Source: an uncultured Aquimarina sp.
GTDB lineage: Bacteria; Bacteroidota; Bacteroidia; Flavobacteriales; Flavobacteriaceae
Assembly (NCBI GenBank): GCA_947498775.1
Contig: CANMLL010000010.1
Coordinates: 172,706-236,705, forward strand
Length of the DNA: 64,000 nt
Direction: 5' to 3'
Each line of letters starts with the position of its first letter. The stretch's first letter is position 1. The notes beneath the pieces were generated by a model. The model saw only the letters and a program-made list of their open reading frames with translations. It searched no databases and had not been told where the DNA came from. Of this stretch, positions 18,153 to 26,769 are shown piece after piece. A program made the translations under genes and the position numbers.

Positions 18153-21020
18153 ATGGATAATTTTACAAGATGCATGAAAACCATGTTGTTTTCATTCATG
18201 ATGATGATTTCATTTCATTCATCATTTGCAGATACCGAGGTATCTAGAGAAGTGTTTGATGACCTACAGCAGCAATTTGTTGTTGTAAATGGTAGGATTC
18301 TGGGAGATATAAACGATCCCCTTCCAGGAACGTCGATAACCATTAAAGCGCTTAACATTGGTAGTTCTACAGATTGGGACGGTTTATTTGTATTAGATCG
18401 GGTTCCTGTAGGCAAACATGTCATAGAGATTTCTTATCTGGGTTACGATACGTTCTCGCAAGAGATTGACGTAACAGGGGATTCATCTTCTATTAATTTA
18501 GGAGATATTGTTCTTCAGCCTTCTACTAGTGTATTAGGAGAAGTCGTGATTACGGCAAATGTAGAGGGACAACAAAAAGCATACAACTTGCAAAGAACTT
18601 CTGATAATATAAAAACAGTAGTCTCGGCAGATTTGGTAAGTCGTTTTCCTGATATCAATGTAGGGGAAGCGTTGCAAAGAGTATCAGGTGTTACTATTCA
18701 AAGAGATAATGGTGAAGGAAGTGTTGTTAAAATTAGAGGAACACCTCAAAACTTTACAACAATTTCTATTAATGGTGAGCAAATACCATCTACCGACGAA
18801 GAAGGGGGTCGATCTGAATCTCTTGATTTGATTTCGGCGGATCAGTTGGCATCAATGGAAGTTAGTAAAGCTATTACTCCAGAGATGGACGGAGATGCAA
18901 TCGGAGGGGCTATTAACTTGATTACTCCGACTGCAAGAACTGAAAAGGCAAGAATTCGCGGAACATTAGGAGGGGGGTATAATGATCTTTTTGAAGAAGG
19001 AAGTTTAATTTCTAAATTAAAATACGACCAAAGATTTGCAGATAATAAATTTGGAGTGTTATTGGGAGGTAGTTACTATAGAGCGGTGAACGGAGAAGAA
19101 CGTTTTGAGGCAGCCTATCGTAATCGAAGAATTGGGGACGAAGATGACCCTAACTCCTTTAGAGCTGATGTAATTGATGATTTTAGACTAAGGCCTCTTG
19201 AAAATCAACGTACACGAGTAGGGGTTAATGCAACATTTGATTATAAATTCAACGATAATTCTAAAATTGTTCTGAAAACAATCTACAATAATCTCGAAGA
19301 TGAATCATTGCGAAGACGAATTCGTTTTAGACCAAGAAATAATTACCAAGATCCAGAAAATCCTAACCTTGCTGGAAGTATTAATAATGGTGATGTGCGT
19401 GTTCGTAGGGATATTAATGATCGTGTGATCAATAGAGAAAATATTACGCTTTCATTTGATGGAAATCATTTATTAGGTGACATAGCAAAATTAGACTATG
19501 GCCTTAATTATTCAAGATCAGAACGAATTCTTAGAAGTAACAGATATGTCTTTAGAAAAAGAGGACTGGTATTGGATATTAATAGAGCTAACGAAGATTT
19601 TCCACTATTCTCCTCTCCCGATTTTGATTTCGAAAATCATGAAGAATATACATTTAATGGTTTTCAACAAGATAAGCCTATATTAAACAAAGGAGATAAT
19701 TTTGTAACTCGTTTAAACTTAACTTTTCCATTTAGGATAGGTAATAATTCTGGAGAAATTAAGACGGGAGGGAAGTATAGAGAACTTGATAATTTGAGAA
19801 GAAGGAATACTGTTGAATACTCTGGATTTAATGGGCCTTACAATTTGGCTCAGGTTCTTGATGGTAATCAAGGTGCGATATTAGAGGGAAATTATGAGAT
19901 GGGACAATTTCCTGATCCCGACAGGGCATTACAACATTTTATCCAAAATGAAGATGCATATGTTCTTGATCAGGACGCCAGTAAGATTAATAGTGATAGT
20001 TTCTTCTATAATGCTAGTGAAGATGTTACTGCAGCATATGTCCAGGGAAAATATCAGATTAATAACTTGAGAATTCTTGCTGGAATACGTTACGAAAGAA
20101 CAGATGTAGAATACGATGCCTTAGAGATAAATGAGCCGGCGAACGGCCCTATTACTTCTAGACCAATTTCAGGGAGTAATGATTATGATTTTTTACTTCC
20201 AATGCTGCATTTAAGATATTCAATATCGGATAGAAGTAATATCAGATTTGCATTCACAAAATCCTATGCCCGACCTGATCTTCAGGATGTTGTTCCTACA
20301 CAAAATATCAATAGAGCAGATCAACGATTGCAAGTGGGAAATCCAAATTTGGAACCCGCAGATGCAACTAATTTCGATCTTTTATATGCAAATTACCTGC
20401 AGGGAGCCGGAATAATCTCTGGAGGGGTTTTCTATAAAAACGTAGAGAGTTTCATATTTGATCAGCTGTCCAATGTTGAAGGAGGAGAGTTTGATGGATT
20501 CCTAAGAGATACTCCGGTAAATGGAGATGAAGCCAAAATCTTTGGTGCGGAAGTGAATTTTTCTAGAAAGCTAGATTTTTTACCAGGAATATTTTCAGGG
20601 ATTGGGGTGTATTTAAATTATACCTATACAGATTCTGAAAGTAGTTTCGAATTTCTCAATGAAGATACTGGGGAAACAGAAATAAGAGACGATGTTCCAT
20701 TTATAGGACAGGCAAATCATGCATGGAATGCTGCTATATCATATGATAAAGGAGGATTTAGTAGTAGAGTCGCCTTAAATTATAATGATTCCTCTCTGCT
20801 AAGCTTTAATAGTGACCCTACTCAGGATTTTTTCCTTGACGAAAGATACCAATTAGATGTAAATGCTTCGCAAAAAATCAACAAAAATCTAACAATTTTT
20901 GCAGAATTTGTGAATTTATTAAACGATCCAAATGTCGAATATCAGTTTCTAAGAAATCAAGTGACAAATTATGAAATTTATGGTTGGTCTACTCGATTTG
21001 GTCTTAATTATAAATTTTAA
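18153..21020 (+). CDS. TonB-dependent receptor for oligosaccharide uptake (non-SusC type)
   Basis: This outer-membrane receptor of about 955 residues starts at ATG 18153 with a signal peptide (MKTMLFSFMMMISFHSSFA). A carboxypeptidase-regulatory-like beta-sandwich follows (VNGRILGDINDPLPGTSI to about residue 120), then the plug (residues about 140-265; FPDINVGEALQRVSGV and VVKIRGTPQNF) and a 22-strand barrel ending in TRFGLNYKF. It resembles the TonB receptor family common in Caulobacter, Xanthomonas and marine bacteria rather than SusC, and no SusD gene is present. It is the first gene of the plus-strand operon and probably imports the glycan fragments made by the exported enzymes. Confidence 0.9.
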   Translation: MDNFTRCMKTMLFSFMMMISFHSSFADTEVSREVFDDLQQQFVVVNGRILGDINDPLPGTSITIKALNIGSSTDWDGLFVLDRVPVGKHVIEISYLGYDTFSQEIDVTGDSSSINLGDIVLQPSTSVLGEVVITANVEGQQKAYNLQRTSDNIKTVVSADLVSRFPDINVGEALQRVSGVTIQRDNGEGSVVKIRGTPQNFTTISINGEQIPSTDEEGGRSESLDLISADQLASMEVSKAITPEMDGDAIGGAINLITPTARTEKARIRGTLGGGYNDLFEEGSLISKLKYDQRFADNKFGVLLGGSYYRAVNGEERFEAAYRNRRIGDEDDPNSFRADVIDDFRLRPLENQRTRVGVNATFDYKFNDNSKIVLKTIYNNLEDESLRRRIRFRPRNNYQDPENPNLAGSINNGDVRVRRDINDRVINRENITLSFDGNHLLGDIAKLDYGLNYSRSERILRSNRYVFRKRGLVLDINRANEDFPLFSSPDFDFENHEEYTFNGFQQDKPILNKGDNFVTRLNLTFPFRIGNNSGEIKTGGKYRELDNLRRRNTVEYSGFNGPYNLAQVLDGNQGAILEGNYEMGQFPDPDRALQHFIQNEDAYVLDQDASKINSDSFFYNASEDVTAAYVQGKYQINNLRILAGIRYERTDVEYDALEINEPANGPITSRPISGSNDYDFLLPMLHLRYSISDRSNIRFAFTKSYARPDLQDVVPTQNINRADQRLQVGNPNLEPADATNFDLLYANYLQGAGIISGGVFYKNVESFIFDQLSNVEGGEFDGFLRDTPVNGDEAKIFGAEVNFSRKLDFLPGIFSGIGVYLNYTYTDSESSFEFLNEDTGETEIRDDVPFIGQANHAWNAAISYDKGGFSSRVALNYNDSSLLSFNSDPTQDFFLDERYQLDVNASQKINKNLTIFAEFVNLLNDPNVEYQFLRNQVTNYEIYGWSTRFGLNYKF

Positions 21021-21025
21021 AAGTT

Positions 21026-22522
21026 ATGAATAATTTTAAAAAACATGTGTCCTTCACCTTTATATTATATGTTATTAGTTTAATACTTATTTCTTGTAAT
21101 GAAGATGATGATTCCTCAGGAGAACCTTTATATTTTGAACCTGAGATCAGTCTGTCTTCAGAAAGTGGAGAATTTGGTGTGGGGCAAACCATTACTATTG
21201 ATGTAGAACTAGAAGCATCTGGTCTTCTAGAAGGTTTAAGCGTTTCTATAGGGAACACTAATTTGTCCACCCAGAACTATGGAGCTACAGGAAATGAGAA
21301 TTTTAGATTTTCGATTCAGGTACCGGCATCTTGGCTAGGAACAACACAATCAATTGTTTTTATGTTAAATGACAAACAAGGTCAATCCATATCTACAACC
21401 TATTCAGCTACGATTTCCGAAATTGAACCAAAATATACTATCGAAGATGTAACTATTAATGATATAAATTTCAAACAAGTAACGGGTACGATAAATTTTG
21501 ACGAAACTTTTGATAATTCATCAAACTGGCTACTTAATGGAAGTGTAGATGTCGATCAACAAACTACTCTAACTATTGATGCAGGGACTACTATTTATGG
21601 TTTTACTAATGAGAGTGAACTAGATATAAATATTGGAGGAGAAATTATCGCAGAAGGCACTCCAGATGATCCTATTGTGTTTACTAGTTTCAAAAATGCT
21701 CCTGGTCAGTCTGGAAATCCAGAAGCTGGAGATTGGGTCGGGGTTACATTAAGAGGAGATGATTCTGAAGATAGTAATTCAGGAATACTTAACTATGTAA
21801 GAATTGAGTTTGGTGGAAATGGAGATGATGCCTTGCAGCTACGGCAAGTAGGACAAGGCACTATAATAGACTATGTGCAAGTACATGATGCAAACGCCAC
21901 AGGAATCAGAATACGTGGTGGCTCTGTAAATCTGAAGCACATTGTTGTGACCAAACCAGATAGTCGATGTGTACGATATAGTGGGGGATGGAATGGTAAT
22001 GGTCAGTTTTGGGCATTGGCAACGAGTACTGGTAGTCGCGCTATTAATGGGACAGACGAAAACCTTATTCCTCAATCTAACCCTGTTATTTCTAATGCAA
22101 CCATAATAGGAGCCGGAATTACAACGGGAGATTTGAATGTAGGAGAAGGTGTAAGAATGCAAGATGGAGCCAATGGCCAATATTATAATACCACAATCTC
22201 AGGGTTTGGCACATCATTTAGAGTTAGAGATGGAGGCGAAATTATGATGAGAAATTGTGCGGTGTTTAATAATGATGAATTTGGTGATAGCGGAGGCTTA
22301 CACAGCAGTGTTCGAGACCAATACAGAGAAGCAGGAAATAACAATTCTGAAGAAGCTTTTGGTATTACGAATACTTTTGTTGGAGTGTCAACTCAAAACT
22401 CTTCTGATGCGTCTTCTTTGGGTAGCTTTTTCGATAGTGTAAACTATGTGGGTGCTATTCCTGCAGATGACGACTGGACATTGGGTTGGACAAGAAATTT
22501 TGATGGAAGCAGTAGAGAATAA
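21026..22522 (+). CDS. Surface-type lipoprotein with right-handed beta-helix
   Basis: This 498-residue lipoprotein has a signal peptide ending in LISC, with lipidated Cys24 followed by NEDDD, an acidic run like the Bacteroidota export signal for surface lipoproteins. An Ig-like beta domain (about 35-135) precedes a long right-handed beta-helix (about 165-430) with repeated short strands such as GEIIAEGTPDDPIVFTSF. It lies 5 bp after the receptor gene, where SusD would normally be, so it may be the glycan-binding partner; a lyase or hydrolase role cannot be excluded because many beta-helix proteins are polysaccharide-degrading. No catalytic motif is recognised. Confidence 0.7.
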   Translation: MNNFKKHVSFTFILYVISLILISCNEDDDSSGEPLYFEPEISLSSESGEFGVGQTITIDVELEASGLLEGLSVSIGNTNLSTQNYGATGNENFRFSIQVPASWLGTTQSIVFMLNDKQGQSISTTYSATISEIEPKYTIEDVTINDINFKQVTGTINFDETFDNSSNWLLNGSVDVDQQTTLTIDAGTTIYGFTNESELDINIGGEIIAEGTPDDPIVFTSFKNAPGQSGNPEAGDWVGVTLRGDDSEDSNSGILNYVRIEFGGNGDDALQLRQVGQGTIIDYVQVHDANATGIRIRGGSVNLKHIVVTKPDSRCVRYSGGWNGNGQFWALATSTGSRAINGTDENLIPQSNPVISNATIIGAGITTGDLNVGEGVRMQDGANGQYYNTTISGFGTSFRVRDGGEIMMRNCAVFNNDEFGDSGGLHSSVRDQYREAGNNNSEEAFGITNTFVGVSTQNSSDASSLGSFFDSVNYVGAIPADDDWTLGWTRNFDGSSRE

Positions 22523-22554
22523 TCATAAAAGTTTAAAACAGGAGCTTTTAAAAG

Positions 22555-24024
22555 ATGTTTCATATTAGTTTGTTTGTTATGAGTTGCTATCCAGCCTATT
22601 CTATAAAGAATAGGCTGGTAGTAACTTATATTAAAAAAAATAAGCTCATAAGATTTTCAACCTTGATCGCAATAGTATTAATGTCGATATCTTGTAAAAT
22701 CGACAAGGATCATCGTTTTGATATTCTAGAATATGGAGCCATTGCTGATGGAAAAACGTTAAATACTAAGTTTATCCAGGCAGCAATTGATAAAGCAATA
22801 GAAACAAAAGGAACCGTGATCATCCCAAAAGGAGATTTTTATACAGGAAGTATAACCTTGGGATCGAATATAACACTTCAGTTTGAAGAAGGAGCAAAAT
22901 TAATCGCTTCTTCAAAGATGAAAGATTATCAGCAATCCAGTTTCATATTTGCACCTAATGCAGATAATCTTACAATTAAAGGAAAAGGAATTATCAACGG
23001 TAATGGAGAATCTTTTTTCGATAAAAACTGGAAATTTACAGAGCGTCCAAAACCTTGGATTGTAATTAAAGATGCAAAAAATGTTTCTGTTTCAGGAATT
23101 ACTATAGAAAATAGTCCTGCGCATTGTCTAGTATTTCAGTTTTGTGAAAACGTTAGGGTCGACAGTGTAACTATAAAAAACCATCCAAGAAGCCCAAATA
23201 CAGACGGTATCGATATCAATAACTCAAGAGATGTATTGATTACAAATTGTACTATTGCTACAGGAGATGATGCTATCTGTATCAAAAACCAAAACAAACC
23301 AGAATTTTTTATAGGAGAACATGCTAACCAGAGAAGCAGGTATACCGAAAATGTAACCGTAAAGAATTGTCTGCTCGAAAGTGATGATGCCGCCTTAAAG
23401 TTAGGAACAGGATCTGCATATCATACCAGAAACTGTACCTTTCAGGATATTACTATAAAAAATTCACGATATGGCATTGCACTTTTTATGATGGACGGCG
23501 GTATATATTCAGACATCAATTTTCAAAATATCAATATAGAAACTGGTGGCAGACAAAAAGATGAATACGGTATTTTTTTAGATATCCATAGAAGAGATAG
23601 TCTTTCAGAAATTGGCACCATCAAAAACATTAACTTTAGGGATATCAATATTACAACAAATGGATTGTTATATTTTTCTGGATATCCGGGAAAAGAAATT
23701 TCTGAAATTACCCTCGAAAATGTAAAAATAACAATTCCTAATGCAGAGAATACAGTTTTAGAAAATTGGAAAAAACCAAAAGGAAATAAAAAAATTCAAT
23801 ACTGGGATAATACATTAAATTATGTGCAATCTCCAGGCTCATTGATTGTAGCGCATGCTAAAAACGTTAAGATAAAAAACACATCTATTAGGCATAATCA
23901 AGGAAAAATGGATCGTTATGGAGTGTATCTTATTGATGTCGAAAAATTAGACACGACGTTGCTTACAGGAAATACACTTAATAAAGAAGCTTTCATCTTT
24001 AAAAAGAAATTAAATGAAGATTAA
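22555..24024 (+). CDS. GH28-family-like beta-helix protein (polygalacturonase type), lipoprotein
   Basis: This 489-residue protein has the pectin-lyase-like beta-helix of GH28: FDILEYGAIADG at the start of the domain, NTDGIDI (residues 215-220) and GDDA (237-240), which carry the usual catalytic aspartates. The GHG histidine and the RIK substrate-binding motif are not present; their places hold LKLGTGS and RYGIAL. A lipobox (MSISC, Cys47) follows an unusual 46-residue leader with the first ATG at 22555. A perfect 12-bp hairpin (22591-22618) lies in that leader, so the true start is uncertain. It probably acts on uronosyl linkages in the periplasm or on the surface. It overlaps the next gene by 11 bp. 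Confidence 0.75.
   Translation: MFHISLFVMSCYPAYSIKNRLVVTYIKKNKLIRFSTLIAIVLMSISCKIDKDHRFDILEYGAIADGKTLNTKFIQAAIDKAIETKGTVIIPKGDFYTGSITLGSNITLQFEEGAKLIASSKMKDYQQSSFIFAPNADNLTIKGKGIINGNGESFFDKNWKFTERPKPWIVIKDAKNVSVSGITIENSPAHCLVFQFCENVRVDSVTIKNHPRSPNTDGIDINNSRDVLITNCTIATGDDAICIKNQNKPEFFIGEHANQRSRYTENVTVKNCLLESDDAALKLGTGSAYHTRNCTFQDITIKNSRYGIALFMMDGGIYSDINFQNINIETGGRQKDEYGIFLDIHRRDSLSEIGTIKNINFRDINITTNGLLYFSGYPGKEISEITLENVKITIPNAENTVLENWKKPKGNKKIQYWDNTLNYVQSPGSLIVAHAKNVKIKNTSIRHNQGKMDRYGVYLIDVEKLDTTLLTGNTLNKEAFIFKKKLNED
22591..22618 (+). promoter_or_regulatory. Perfect hairpin between receptor/lipoprotein and enzyme genes
   Basis: CCAGCCTATTCT (22591-22602) and AGAATAGGCTGG (22607-22618) form a perfect 12-bp stem with an ATAA loop. 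It lies 69 bp after the beta-helix lipoprotein stop and inside the first codons assigned to the GH28 gene. No T-tract follows directly. It could stabilise the upstream mRNA end or attenuate the enzyme genes. Confidence 0.6.
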
Positions 24025-25264
24025 AATAGTCATCGTACTTATTTTAAGTATTTGTATTCAAGCCTGTGCTCAACAACCTAAACTTGAGCTAGATAAAGCC
24101 TACAAGACCAAGATAATCGAATCACTTAATAATGCAATACAGCATACTGGCAAAGCTATGTTAAATAATGATGGAATGGCGCGAGGGAATTACCAGATGA
24201 TCTCGGGGGTTTGGGAAGAATACGAACCTGCATGGCATACAGGACAGGCTATTTATGGTTTGCTCGAAACCTATGAGGTTACAAAAAATAAAAGCGCACT
24301 AGATCATGCTGTTAGAGCAGGAAAATGGTGGATTGATTTGCAATTTCCCAAAGGTCATAAGTTAGAAGGATATCTCAATGCCAGACACGGTAGCAAGCTG
24401 GGGGATTTGATCAATACTACAACCATAGCCGATGGAACACCAGGCCTTTTCAATTTGAGTGATGTAACCGGAGATAAAATATATGCTGATATTGCTACAG
24501 ATGCTGGAGCATGGATTTTAGATAACTTATATATTCCTAAAGAACGATTGAGCTATAACATCGTAGATGCAAAAACAGGCGAGATATGGAAAGATCGAAG
24601 CCCTCATGAACAACATAAGGATGTGCCCTTTGATATTAAACACGTTGCAAGGCCAAATGCAGAAGGGTATCTCTGGAAAGATATGTATACCCATACAGGA
24701 AAAGAACGTTATAAAGAAGCCTTTCTAGAGATTTGTAATAAACTAGTTGATGATCAATCAGAAAATGGTTGGTGGATGGATTTTGAACCTAATAATCCTG
24801 AAACAGGAAAAATACATGGTCGTTTTAATACCTGGAATGCCGAAGCATTAATTGAAGCATATACACTTACCAAAGAACAAAAATACCTGGATGCGGCTCT
24901 AAAAACCGCAAAGGCACTAGCCAAAGTACAGGATAAGACAGGAGTCATCTGGTATAGTAGTTATTTGGATGGTAATCATGATAAACGAAGCCCTTGTGGC
25001 AGTGCAACAAGTTATGCAGGTATTTTATGGTTACAGTTATACGAATTAGGGATTACCGATTTTGAAAATAATATAAAACTGGCATTGGATTTTACATTAA
25101 AAAATCAGTTTAGTATAGCTCATACTGATCCTAATCTCGCAGGAGCTTACTATGAAATAAGGCAAAAAGCAAAAAAAGATGGCACTTTTGAATTGTATTA
25201 TCGGGATATAGCTACCTCTTTTGGAATGCGGTTTTTAAGTGATTTGTATCAAAATGCGTATTAA
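24014..25264 (+). CDS. Putative alpha/alpha-toroid carbohydrate-active lipoprotein, family unassigned
   Basis: This 416-residue lipoprotein has a lipobox CIQAC (Cys18). The rest is a chain of paired helices typical of (alpha/alpha)6 or (alpha/alpha)7 toroids used by GH88/GH105, GH127-like enzymes, epimerases and some lyases: EPAWHTGQAIYGLLETYE, ALDHAVRAGKWWIDL, WNAEALIEAYTLT, SATSYAGILWLQLYELG and DIATSFGMRFL. Conserved-looking polar residues in WHTGQ, ADGTPG, HGRFNTWN and the YR-D segment near the end could form the active site. I cannot assign a known family. Overlap with the GH28 gene and context point to cleavage of uronate-containing oligosaccharides. Confidence 0.6.
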   Translation: MKIKIVIVLILSICIQACAQQPKLELDKAYKTKIIESLNNAIQHTGKAMLNNDGMARGNYQMISGVWEEYEPAWHTGQAIYGLLETYEVTKNKSALDHAVRAGKWWIDLQFPKGHKLEGYLNARHGSKLGDLINTTTIADGTPGLFNLSDVTGDKIYADIATDAGAWILDNLYIPKERLSYNIVDAKTGEIWKDRSPHEQHKDVPFDIKHVARPNAEGYLWKDMYTHTGKERYKEAFLEICNKLVDDQSENGWWMDFEPNNPETGKIHGRFNTWNAEALIEAYTLTKEQKYLDAALKTAKALAKVQDKTGVIWYSSYLDGNHDKRSPCGSATSYAGILWLQLYELGITDFENNIKLALDFTLKNQFSIAHTDPNLAGAYYEIRQKAKKDGTFELYYRDIATSFGMRFLSDLYQNAY

Positions 25265-25306
25265 TAATAAAGACTAGGATGTTTTTGAATAATGAAATAA
25301 GATACA

Positions 25307-26767
25307 ATGTATATAAAAATGTATAATACAATAATTTGTTCTCTTTTTGAAGAGGGATCAAGAGGATTGTTAAAATTTTGTCTGGGACTAATAGTAGCAT
25401 TAACGATCTCTTGTAAAACAGATAAAAAAATAGAGAGCAGTTTGAATGAAATCTATGCTAAAGCAAAAATTGATACAGCCTGGAATCAAACTTTACCGGA
25501 TATCCTAAAACAGATCATCCCTCCTACTTTTAGAGATACAACAATTTCAATCTCAGATACACTAAACTTTAGAGAAACTATAAACAAGGTGATCGAGCAA
25601 GTATCTGCAACCGGAGGAGGAACTGTAAAAGTAGCGCCAGGAAATTATTTTGTGAAAGGATCGGTATTCATGAAATCTAATGTGAATTTACATTTGTCTG
25701 AAGGAGTAGTATTGAATTTCTCCCCTAAACCTGAAGATTATTTACCAGTAGTAAAAATGCGTTGGGAAGGTACTTTTATCATGAATTATTCTCCTTTAAT
25801 TTATGCTCTTGAGCAAGAAAATATCGCAATCACAGGCAAAGGTAAAATAGACGGTCACTGTGAAGAAATTTGGGCACCCTGGAAGCAGAAACAAAAACCC
25901 GATAAGATGCGTGCCCGACAAATGGGTAATGATGAAGTACCAATAGATGTGCGAATATTTGGAGAAGGGCATTTTCTTAGACCAACAGGAATTCAGTTCA
26001 TTGAATGTAAGAATATCCTTTTTGAAGACTTTACCATAAAAAGTACTCCGTTTTGGACTATCAATCCAATTCTTTCAGAAAATATTACGATAAGAGGACT
26101 TAATATTCAACGTGGCACTACCAATGACGATGGTATTGATCCAGAAAGTTGCAAAAATGTGTTAATTGAGAATTGTGTAATCAATACTCATGATGATTGC
26201 ATAGCCATTAAAGCTGGCCGCGATCAAGATGGGTGGCAATACCCTCCTTCAGAAAATATTGTAATCAGAAATAATGATTTCACAAATATCGTGGGTAGCG
26301 GATTTTGCATAGGATCCGAAATGTCTGCCGGGGTTCGTAATGTATTTGCAGAAAATAATATGCTACGAGGAAGTGATAAACACGCTTTTCAATTTAAAAG
26401 TAATCCAGATCGAGGAGGTTTTATAGAAGAAGTATATATGCGAAATATGAAAGTACTGAACCCTGTAAAATATGGATTCGAATTTACCACAGATTATAAG
26501 GGATGGAGAGGTAATATGCACTTTGTGAAATATAATAATTTTTACTTCCAGAATATCACAGTAGAGGAGGTGACAGAAATTTCAATTAAAATTAATGGAA
26601 GGGTAGAAGAAAATATTGAAAAAGTGTTTATGGAAGATATAAAAATTAAAAAATCACCTGCATCGGTAATCACAAATCATACCAAGGATGTTATACTTAA
26701 GAATGTTTCCGTAAACGGAAGAATAATTAAGGATAAAGATATGCTAACAACAGTAGAAAACAACTAA
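25307..26767 (+). CDS. Second GH28-family-like beta-helix lipoprotein
   Basis: This 486-residue protein has a lipobox LTISC (Cys36) and a GH28-type beta-helix. It resembles exo-acting bacterial GH28 members with NDDGIDPESCKN (from residue 273), HDDCIAIKAG (295-304) and CIGSEMSAG (334-342). The histidine usually seen just before the GSEMS segment (GHG) is missing; the sequence reads VGSGF. It is clearly different from the other GH28-like protein in the window and has an extra N-terminal part (residues 40-95). It probably releases galacturonic or related acids from oligosaccharides, unless the changed active site gives it another chemistry. The next gene starts 2 bp after its stop. Confidence 0.77.
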   Translation: MYIKMYNTIICSLFEEGSRGLLKFCLGLIVALTISCKTDKKIESSLNEIYAKAKIDTAWNQTLPDILKQIIPPTFRDTTISISDTLNFRETINKVIEQVSATGGGTVKVAPGNYFVKGSVFMKSNVNLHLSEGVVLNFSPKPEDYLPVVKMRWEGTFIMNYSPLIYALEQENIAITGKGKIDGHCEEIWAPWKQKQKPDKMRARQMGNDEVPIDVRIFGEGHFLRPTGIQFIECKNILFEDFTIKSTPFWTINPILSENITIRGLNIQRGTTNDDGIDPESCKNVLIENCVINTHDDCIAIKAGRDQDGWQYPPSENIVIRNNDFTNIVGSGFCIGSEMSAGVRNVFAENNMLRGSDKHAFQFKSNPDRGGFIEEVYMRNMKVLNPVKYGFEFTTDYKGWRGNMHFVKYNNFYFQNITVEEVTEISIKINGRVEENIEKVFMEDIKIKKSPASVITNHTKDVILKNVSVNGRIIKDKDMLTTVENN

Positions 26768-26769
26768 AT

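Noticed and set aside
18153..21020. Calling the receptor a SusC
   Set aside because: The plug and barrel motifs fit the other large receptor family and no SusD gene follows.
21839..22180. Antisense frame in the beta-helix lipoprotein
   Set aside because: Composition follows the repeats on the other strand; no start signal or family.
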